DNA from: Labia minor
Lineage: Eukaryota > Arthropoda > Insecta > Dermaptera > Spongiphoridae
Reading direction: 5' to 3'
NCBI GenBank assembly: GCA_963082975.1
Contig: OY720346.1
Location: 38,281,787 to 38,345,786 of the forward strand
Length of the DNA stretch: 64,000 nt
Shown: one piece after another, positions 57,189 to 64,000 of the stretch
How the letters are laid out: every line of letters begins with the position of its first letter
Numbering within the stretch: position 1 is the stretch's first letter
The notes under the pieces: generated by a model
The model's database searches: none
The model's input: only the letters and a program-made list of their open reading frames with translations
Told to the model about the DNA's origin: nothing
Translations under genes and position numbers: made by a program

Positions 57189-58458
57189 ATGAATGTTTAT
57201 ACAAAAGAAGACAGAAAATATCCAATATATATAGGTAAGTTTTATTTCTGTTTTTTCATCTAAATTAAAATATTAATTTTCTCCAAAATTATTTTTTTAA
57301 TATTTTTATGTTAAAGTAACTTTTATATTATTACCTGACTTGACAAAAAGAAATTTAATTTTTTATTTTTTATGTACTCCCCTTGATGTTTATTTGTTGT
57401 GTTTATTATATAATAATTCCTGCTGTTAGAAATGTGTAAAGCTTTTTAACTATTATTAAAGTGTGGGTCATTCCACGTCAACTCATCAGTGTAGCATTTT
57501 GTTATATAATATACACATTGATGAATTCATTTGCTACTTGATTATTTTTTTTTTAGGTCCACTATTTTCTTGTGTATATTGTCATAATAATTTTATAAGT
57601 GACGAATTTTTATCTAAACATTTAAAAAAATGTTTCCATAAAAAAATATTTTCAATTTTCAAAAATGGAATTAAATTGAAAAAAGATACGAAGAAATACT
57701 TGGCCGAAAATTTTGAAGAATATTTTGATACAAGCAAGAAAGAAGACAGGCGATTTGAATGTAAAAATTTTAAAAAGATTGCTCATAAATCTCATTTAAT
57801 TCTACATTTATTAACTCGTACAGACGAAAGCCGTTTTGAATGTAATTATTGTGAAAAGAAATGTAATAATAAATCACATTTAAATAAACATTTATTAATT
57901 CATACATGTGAAAAGCCTTTTGAAAGTAATTCTTGTATAAAGAAATTTAATGACAATTCAAATCTAAATAAACATTTATTAACTCATACAGGAGAAAATC
58001 CTTTTGAATGTAATTATTGTAAAAAGAAATTTAATAGGAAATCTCATTTAAGTACTCATTTATTAGTTCATACAGGTAAAAAGCCTTTTGATTGTAATTA
58101 TTGTAAAAAGAAATTTATACAAAAATCACAATTAAATAGACATTTATTAATTCATACAGGTAAAAAGCCTTTTGAATGTAATTATTGTAATAAGAAATTT
58201 AATCAAAAACCGAATCTAAATAGACATTTATTAATTCATACAGGTGAAAAGCCTTTTGAATGTAATTCTTGTAAAAAGAAATTTTATGATAAAACTTCTT
58301 TAAATAAACATTTATTACTTCATACACGTGAAAGTCCTTTTGAATGTAATTATTGTAAAAAGAATTTTAGTCATAAACCAAATCTAAATCGACATTTATT
58401 AATTCATACAGGTGAAAATCCTTTTGAATGTAATTATTCTATGGAAGAAAAAGTTTGA
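57189..58458 (+). pseudogene. C2H2 zinc-finger gene copy C, 3'-truncated chimera
   Basis: Exon 1 57189-57234 is as in A and B. The intron is longer by about 220 bp of unrelated sequence (about 57319-57540), with the acceptor kept. Exon 2 57557-58458 encodes the first fingers up to the sixth full one, then breaks inside the next finger (ECNYS) and ends MEEKV with TGA, residues supplied by the hAT MITE. About 315 codons remain. Coding differences from A are small (Asp for Glu in the first finger). It may still make a shorter finger protein, so pseudogene status is likely but not proved. Confidence 0.75.
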
Positions 58459-58467
58459 GAACCCCTG
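58439..58467. mobile_element. Right end of the hAT MITE in unit C
   Basis: tatggaagaaaaagtttgag and gaacccctg, then ttctagagtctag: the right MITE end with its TSD half. Its presence shows that unit C once carried the full MITE as unit B does. Confidence 0.85.
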
Positions 58468-59195
58468 TTCTAGAGTCTAGAATAAGTCAAAAGATTCTTT
58501 TTATTTACTAATCAATAAGAATGAATTTTATAAAAATTATTTTATTTCTGATATTTTAATTTCTACACGAGAATGTAATTAATTTGAAAGTACTTATTGT
58601 AATTAATTGATTGAATTTAATGAAAATGCGGGCCGTATGTTGGCCATGCCTGACTTAGTGTATAAAAAATAAATTTATTTTATTTTAAAAAATTTTAACA
58701 AAAATAAAAATTGCTTATTTTTTCGTACAGAATTTAATATAAGAAATTATTTTATGATTTCTCCTAAATCATAAAAAACAAAAGACTTAATATAAGATTA
58801 TTAAATGATTGTGAAATTTGACTATTATTTAAATATAAATTAAATAAAAATATTACTCAAATTCTAAATATTTTTATTATTAATTACATTAATTGCTAAT
58901 TTCATAAAATATATGATGCGAAGACTAATTTTTTCAAAATATACGGACGAAAAGCTTTCGAAATCTTAAAGTAGTTGTTTTATAAATAACACCATTATTA
59001 TTAAGTTTAGGTTTACCTAAATGAATATAATGAAACTTTTAGTAAATTCGATTCACTATAAATTTAATACGATAGTATGATATTATTATTATTATTGTAA
59101 TTAATTGATTGAATTTAATGAAAAATTTAATTTTTATTTATTTATTTGATATATTCTTAATATAATGAATATGTTAACATATTTTAGTATATATA

Positions 59196-59588
59196 TGTTA
59201 CGGTAAAAGTAGATATTGTGACAAATGTACACATTTTCCGGTAAATGTGCACATTAGCCACCTCATTTGGGTAATGTGCATTCAACTAACATTTACAATT
59301 TCAAATAAGGGAAATGTACATTGAATTCACAATGACCATGTCGTTTTGGTAAATGTGAACAAAAGTTTATATCATACGAAGATGTTCCTCAAGATGTTGA
59401 GAAATCGGTAAGAGAAATTATAGGAATGCAGTCCCCCTTACTGGTGGCCAAGGTTTTAAAAGATGCATCTGTAAAGGAACATGTTCCTCAAAAAAATGCA
59501 GTTGTAAAAATGCTGTAATATTATGTAATTCCAAGTGCCACAATAGCAATTCTTGCTCAAATAAATAGCACTTTCTTCATTATGAAAT
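59196..59588 (+). mobile_element. Ginger-like remnant, copy C, truncated at right
   Basis: It starts tgttacggtaaaagt like the others and keeps the Cys-rich tail with its TAG, then ends at the unit border. The right terminus is lost. Confidence 0.6.
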
Positions 59589-59924
59589 AGTCAACTTTTC
59601 TGAGATTAACAATGTATTTGACGTCTATGTCTTCCTTGATATCAGCAACGATATTCGTCTCACCGACTATCCCTATGTGTGTGTGTTAGTGTTAGTACTC
59701 TTTGCATCCACAAGAGGTGCGAATTTAAAAAAATTATGTGTGCCATTATTTAAATTCAAATTATATTTGTTTTTATAATAAATATAATAATTTTATTTGT
59801 TCTTTTATTTCATAGATCTGAATTTGTATAGAATAATTATTAATTAAAATTATTAATTAATTAATTGATAATTCTATAGAAACTGTTAAGTTATATTTAA
59901 TAGTGATATCTTTAAAAATTGAAA

Positions 59925-60560
59925 GATCTATCTTTGTGGGTCCACGGAACTCGAAATTGTTTGGCCGCAGTAACATCATTTCTCCAAGTGTCCCTATTCT
60001 GAGCTGCACACATCTAACTAGTATTTTCTCCCATCTCTCTCACGCTCTTTTCGACATTGTCCGCACCACAGACCATCCGTTACCGCACATCTCGTCCTTG
60101 GTCTTCTAAACGAACATTTCCCAACAAATATATTTTTCTTCTGGCCAACACAACCTTCTCAATTTTATGACCCTAACTGGAGATGCATAGAGGTCATGCA
60201 ATTATTCCTCGTTATGCAGTCTACGCCATTTCCTGGTGACCTCATCTTTCTTTGGCCCATAAACGCCTCGAAGAATCCTCTTCTCAAATACTCTAAATCT
60301 ACTCTCATCTCCTAAGGTCATAGACCACACCTCACACCCATAGAATATAACCAGCAAAATAATTGTTTTATATAATTAATTTTGATTCCCTTTGATAACA
60401 ATTTTGACGAGAGAAGCCCCTTTTTTGCATGATATCAGGCGCTACCCGCGATAGCAACCTCAATTTAAATAAATTTTTCTCGTATATTATTACCCTTCGT
60501 AATTACTGAACCTAAGTATTTATTCTATTCATTTTACAATTCTTACAGTTTCTTATGTTA
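59925..60560 (-). pseudogene. RTE-clade LINE fragment, longest in the window
   Basis: On the minus strand it reads NKYLGSVITKGNNI, then KKGLLSSKLLSKGIKIN, RVFEKRILRGVYGP, WRRLHNEELHDLY and VIKLRRL, in the order of the thumb and C-terminal region of RTE ORFs. Stops and frame changes are frequent. It has the same block order as the fragments at 7310 and 13915, so all belong to one family. Confidence 0.75.
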
Positions 60561-61040
60561 ATACTATTCCTCCTTGCTACTAAATATTTAGTTTTAACTA
60601 TTTAATTAAATACAAAATAAAATTATATATAGTAGAAATGATCAAAATCTTTCAACCAACTAGGTAGATAAATTAAACCAAAAAATTCTAATTCAAAAAA
60701 ACTAATTCTTTTCTAATTGTAATACCTAATATTAGAATTGTTAAGGATTTAATTCAAATATTGAATATATATATAAATATATTTTTGATATTAATAATTT
60801 TCTTAGTGATGAGTAGATGTATATTGTTTCTCTCAATAGGGCCCTTTATTCTATTTTTGGATACATCTCCCTTTAATTTAACTATACAAAAATGAGAGGA
60901 AAGTAAAAAATTGTTTTTCTTTTACTTGATTAAAGTTTTGAAAATAATTATATATTAATTAAATTATTAGAAATTCTAAATTACTGATCAGGATTTTACA
61001 TAAGTATTATAAATAAGATATATCTTTAATATTATCTAAA
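60561..61040. other. AT-rich spacer
   Basis: No feature recognised. Confidence 0.5.
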
Positions 61041-61402
61041 ATGGAACGAGGAAAGGCGCAAAGAGATAATGATTAGAATAATTTTCCACAAGAAGGTCTC
61101 ACCTTAGATAACTTTTATGAATTTTTTGCTCGGTATGGAGCTATAGAAAATATTCAGATGCGAACTTAAATTGATAATGCAGCAAATAAAACTATTTTTA
61201 AAGGATCCGTTTTTGTAATATTTAAAGAAAAAGAAAAAGCCGAAGAATTTTTAAAAATAGATTCAATCAATCAATCAATTTTTAAAAATAGATTCAATCA
61301 AATACAATGAACAAGAGTTAATTAAAAAATGGAAAGAAGCTTAGAAAGAAAAAGAAAAGAAAAGAACGAATGGAGAATAAGTTAATTCAAAATACTCTAA
61401 AG

Positions 61403-61737
61403 CATGGGTGTCTAAACTATGACCATTCGTGGGCCACGTTGCAAAAAAAATTATGCTGGGCCGCACATAAATATTTTTTCAAGAAATGGAAATAAAATTA
61501 ACTACAGTAAAACCTCTCTATAAGGACACGTCTAATAGTTACTTCATTCATTTTAATTCACAATAAACATAGTTTTTAAGAGTATTTTGAGAATGTCCTT
61601 GTAGAGAGTTATTACTGTATATATAGTTTTATTAAAATAAAATAACTTCTTTTTATTATAATTTTTTTATTTGAATTATAGAAATATTTATAAAATTATA
61701 TCTCAAAGGGTTTTGGGCCGCACTTTAGACAAGCATG
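61403..61737. mobile_element. hAT-like MITE inside the La pseudogene
   Basis: The ends are catgggtgtctaaac and the inverse of tttagacaagcatg. The 8-bp duplication ctctaaag is at 61395-61402 and 61738-61745. 335 bp, no ORF. It contains the Tigger-like MITE at 61505. Confidence 0.82.
61505..61617. mobile_element. Tigger/pogo-like MITE nested in the hAT MITE
   Basis: The left end cagtaaaacctctctataag and the right end gtagagagttattactg are inverted repeats, flanked by TA on both sides. 113 bp. These ends are typical of pogo/Tigger-derived MITEs. Confidence 0.75.
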
Positions 61738-62153
61738 CTCTAAAGAATAAGGGAAAACAACAAACATCGGTTCCAAACTTAGCAAAGAATGCTATTATTT
61801 ATTTAACTGGATTTACTGGAGAAGAAATCACTCGAATAGATATCAAAGAAGTGTTAACTTCAGAATATAGCGCCGAGGTGGCTCTTATAGAATTTAACCA
61901 AGGGGATGCAGAGGCTTCTGTTCGATTATTAAGAGAAGATTTAGCCAAGAAGATTTTAGAAAAATTTACTGATGGAGAACTAAAAATTAAAGATCAAGAA
62001 ATATCCTCGAATGTATTAGAAGGAGAAGCATAAGAAAAATATCTTGAAAAAGCAAGACAAGACTTTGCTAAAGTACATCCAAGAAAAAAGAGAAGACGAT
62101 TTATAAGTATATATATATATTTGTATTTATGTTTATATAATTTATATATATAT

Positions 62154-62318
62154 AGGTGGAAGTCTATGTACAAGGACATCGAGAAATGGTGCAAAACCTG
62201 CCACGGCTGTCAACTAGTGTCAAGACCAAATAGGCCTGAACCTTTGAAACCAAAGATAACAAGACTTCTTACAGAACTGAAAAAGAGAATCAGAGACTAT
62301 GTTCAAATTGTTTACTAA
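62154..62318 (+). pseudogene. Gypsy integrase zinc-finger remnant
   Basis: RWKSMYKDIEKWCKTCHGCQ and RPNRPEPLKP form the Cys half of the H2C2 finger and its linker in Mag/K02A2.6-like integrases. The frame then leaves the family and stops at 62318. Together with the purine tract and LTR downstream it is the wreck of one element. Confidence 0.7.
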
Positions 62319-62414
62319 TTGTTTGTTTGTTATAAAAACTTTCGTGTTTAAAGTATTGTTCTTTGTGCAAATTGTTTACTAATCGCTTATTGAACTGTTT
62401 GTTAAAATTCTGAT

Positions 62415-62426
62415 AAAGGGAGGAAT
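62415..62426 (+). promoter_or_regulatory. Polypurine tract of the gypsy remnant
   Basis: aaagggaggaat directly before the LTR start. Confidence 0.6.
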
Positions 62427-62591
62427 TGTTATGTATTTTATGTGGTTTGCAGTGAGTGAATGGAATGAGGAGAGTTGGATCATGGCATTCTGTTTATATA
62501 GATTACACGATAAATAAACAACAGGAATAAAGTTTTGCTTTTAAATGTTATAAGTGTAATTTATTTGCTATTTAAGTTTAAATACGTAACA
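62427..62591 (+). repeat. 3' LTR of the gypsy remnant (165 bp)
   Basis: It starts TGTTATGTATTT and ends AAATACGTAACA, inverted ends with one mismatch. It contains tttatatagatt as TATA candidate and aataaa signals near 62511 and 62529. The matching 5' LTR is not in the window. Confidence 0.7.
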
Positions 62592-62980
62592 CAATATACA
62601 TATAAATATTAATTTAAAAAATTTATTTTCAAAATTTACAAATCAATTGACAATTATATTGTTACATAATCAAAATATTTCAAATATTGTAATTTCTGGA
62701 TAAAATAAATAATAAATATGTATTAAATTAAAAAATTAATATAAAAGTATAATATATTAAATAAGTATTTATTTTTATATTTTAAATCGATTAAACATGT
62801 TTTATTAATTGCATCCATTCATTATTTTGTATTTTCTTTCTTCAAAGAATGAAAACAGCAATCCAGGGATAAAATTCCTTATTAATAGTAAGCATGTATC
62901 TTTCACATCTGAAATCACAAACGAAAATATTAAATAATATAAAAACTTTTAAAAATATATGTACATTTATTTTAATTATT
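62592..62980. other. AT-rich spacer
   Basis: No feature recognised. Confidence 0.5.
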
Positions 62981-63349
62981 TTAATCAGAAATAGAATTAG
63001 TAGAAGTAGAAGGAATAGAATTAGTAGAAGTAGAAGGAATAGAAATAGATGTAGAAGGAATAGAAATAGATGTAGAAGGAATAGAATTAGTAGAAGTAGA
63101 AGGAATAGAATTAGAAGAAGAAGGAATAGATATAGTAATAGATTGCCCTAGACCGCTATCAGGTACATTACAGCCCAATAACTTATGTTTATAAAAACTT
63201 TTCCTGTTTTGGTAAATCTGGTAACATTTCTGACATATTCTAGGGTAAGAAATGACACCGTCTAATAACCAAAGAATAACAGTGAAAGAGATAAAAAGGA
63301 TAAGAAAAACTAAATTAATAAAAAAGATAGGGATATACATTGAGGACAT
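62981..63349 (-). CDS. Hypothetical small membrane protein with CCHC motif and Ser/Pro/Thr tail
   Basis: 122 codons from an ATG at 63349, just after a poly-A run in which the longer frame is meaningless. Residues 5-29 (YIPIFFINLVFLILFISFTVI) form a hydrophobic membrane segment. Then follows CQKCYQIYQNRKSFYKHKLL and GC: C-x2-C-x12-H-x4-C, the spacing of the CCHC fingers of Lola-type BTB proteins. The tail is a low-complexity repeat of IPSTSTNS/IPSTSIS, encoded by a 21/24-bp minisatellite. I do not recognise a family. It may be a gene fragment or a chance frame over the minisatellite; the CCHC part is the most protein-like. Confidence 0.35.
   Translation of the reverse strand: MSSMYIPIFFINLVFLILFISFTVILWLLDGVISYPRICQKCYQIYQNRKSFYKHKLLGCNVPDSGLGQSITISIPSSSNSIPSTSTNSIPSTSISIPSTSISIPSTSTNSIPSTSTNSISD
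62995..63136. repeat. 21/24-bp minisatellite
   Basis: Tandem units of the form agaaggaatagaaatagatgt (21 bp) and agaaggaatagaattagtag plus four bases (24 bp), six or more copies with two unit types alternating. Confidence 0.85.
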
Positions 63350-63436
63350 TCTAAAAAAAAAAAAAAAAAAATTAATTAATATAAGAATAATTATTAGTTG
63401 GTAAATAAAAAATAACCAAAATAATTTGATACACAA

Positions 63437-64000
63437 ACCTTGCCCACGAAAAAGAAAATAAATAAATAAATAAATAATAACATATGTTCATAATTACCAA
63501 ATTAACTGCAAATTATAAAGAAATCCAAAAAAAAAAATTAATGATTAACATTAGAGGTAGCTTATTTAGAAATGCCTAAAAAAAAAAATCTGATTTAATA
63601 TATTCACCAAATTAGTATTCAAGCTAAAGAAAATAAATAAATAGAATAGAATAATTAATTGAATAATAATGAATATAAACTGTAAAAAGAATATCTGATA
63701 AAAACTAAAAATTTTACAGAATTAAAAGTAGAATATTGAAATGTTTGAAATAAGATAATTTTAATTTTGATTAATTTAAAAAGATTAAAGCAATAATAAC
63801 ATTTGTTCATAATTACCAAATTATATTATAATTATAAAGCAATCCAAAAAAAATATGGTATAAGAATAATAAGAATAAAATAAGAAATTTAAAAGGTTAA
63901 AAGGGAATAAATGTTTGCAAAAAGATATTTTTAATTTTGATTAATGCAAAAAGATTAAAACAAATAATAAGATATGTTCATATTTACGATTAAACTTAAT
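63437..64000. other. AT-rich end of window
   Basis: Contains two related segments (gttcataattaccaaatta at 63486 and again at 63806) spaced about 320 bp. No gene. Confidence 0.5.

Larger units (their letters stand above)
56835..59588 (+). repeat. Zinc-finger unit C, truncated
   Basis: The left border is the same as in A and B. The homology ends at tatgaaat (59588), inside the Ginger-like element. It has an extra ~220 bp in the intron and a deletion from the finger array into the hAT MITE. Confidence 0.88.
61041..62103 (+). pseudogene. La (SSB) protein pseudogene
   Basis: The first part encodes RRM1-like GLTLDNFYEFFARYGAIENI and then FKGSVFVIFKEKEKAEEFL. The second (61746 onward) encodes NAIIYLTGFTGEEITRIDI, GELKIKDQEISSNVLEGEA and KARQDFAKVHPRKKRRRF, the second RRM and basic tail of La, a pol III RNA-binding protein. 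The N-terminal La motif is absent. At least four in-frame stops (TAG, TAA, TAG, TAA), a 31-bp tandem duplication near 61256-61305 and a MITE break it. The frame joins across the MITE without an intron, suggesting a retrocopy. Confidence 0.82.

Noticed and set aside
46305-59588. CRISPR-like array in the regular zinc-finger repeats
   Set aside because: The ~84-bp periodicity is that of 28-residue fingers; there are no unique spacers between identical repeats, and the DNA is eukaryotic.
61041-62103. Reassigned TAA/TAG codons, since La stops are all TAA/TAG
   Set aside because: Other ORFs in the window end normally at TAA, TAG and TGA, and the RTE fragments show TGG-to-TAG decay; the La copy also has a frame-breaking duplication.
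62894-63151. Arg/Ser-rich + strand ORF resembling an SR protein
   Set aside because: It is the other strand of the 21/24-bp minisatellite; no RRM or other domain is present.

Overview
The window looks like nuclear DNA of an arthropod. It is very AT-rich and full of microsatellites, and its transposon mix includes an R1-clade LINE, RTE fragments, a mariner, several hAT elements, Ty3/gypsy-type elements and a Helentron-like repeat with an ACGG microsatellite. R1-clade LINEs are best known from arthropods; the species cannot be fixed by eye. There are no prokaryotic features. Genes are single, introns have GT...AG ends, and almost every recognisable coding segment belongs to a mobile element or a recent duplication.

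Layout. 1-14.2 kb: AT-rich spacer with an internally deleted mariner (2.5-3.4 kb), a cluster of Helentron-like repeats with one copy inserted head-to-head inside another (5.0-7.0 kb), RTE LINE fragments, a tRNA-like SINE head, a broken THAP-domain exon pair and small MITEs. 14.4-18.3 kb: a 5'-truncated LINE on the minus strand with an uninterrupted 1,088-codon endonuclease/reverse transcriptase ORF. 18.9-25.1 kb: several hAT-type elements, including one hAT nested in the terminus of another with both target-site duplications (TSDs) readable. 25-33 kb: mostly spacer, a 109-bp foldback MITE and a long inverted repeat (29.1-30.2 kb). 33.5-38.2 kb: an R1-clade LINE inserted in a Helentron-like repeat, flanked by a 10-bp TSD. 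38.5-43.2 kb: a nearly intact Ty3/gypsy-class LTR retrotransposon with 245-bp LTRs that differ at one site, flanked by CATA.

45.95-59.6 kb: the main accessory region. A ~5.2-5.7 kb unit is present in three direct copies (the third truncated). Each carries a two-exon C2H2 zinc-finger gene, a Ginger-like DNA transposon remnant with a cysteine-rich C-terminal tail, and in copies B and C a hAT MITE (in C only its end). Copy A shows what looks like the MITE's excision footprint. 59.9-64 kb: an RTE fragment, a La-protein pseudogene carrying a hAT MITE that itself carries a Tigger-like MITE, a gypsy integrase/LTR remnant, and a small membrane/CCHC/low-complexity ORF.

How it works together. No cellular pathway is encoded; the logic is transposon on transposon. 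The three most interesting points are (1) the LTR element, whose 11 nt directly after the 5' LTR are exactly complementary to an 11-mer in its own LTR (a Tf1-like self-priming signature) and whose gag ends at an A-AAA-AAC slippery site with pol in the -1 frame; (2) the recent triplication of a zinc-finger gene unit with a G/C-tract hairpin at each junction; (3) transposon insertion, footprint and deletion scars that allow the order of events among the copies to be reconstructed.
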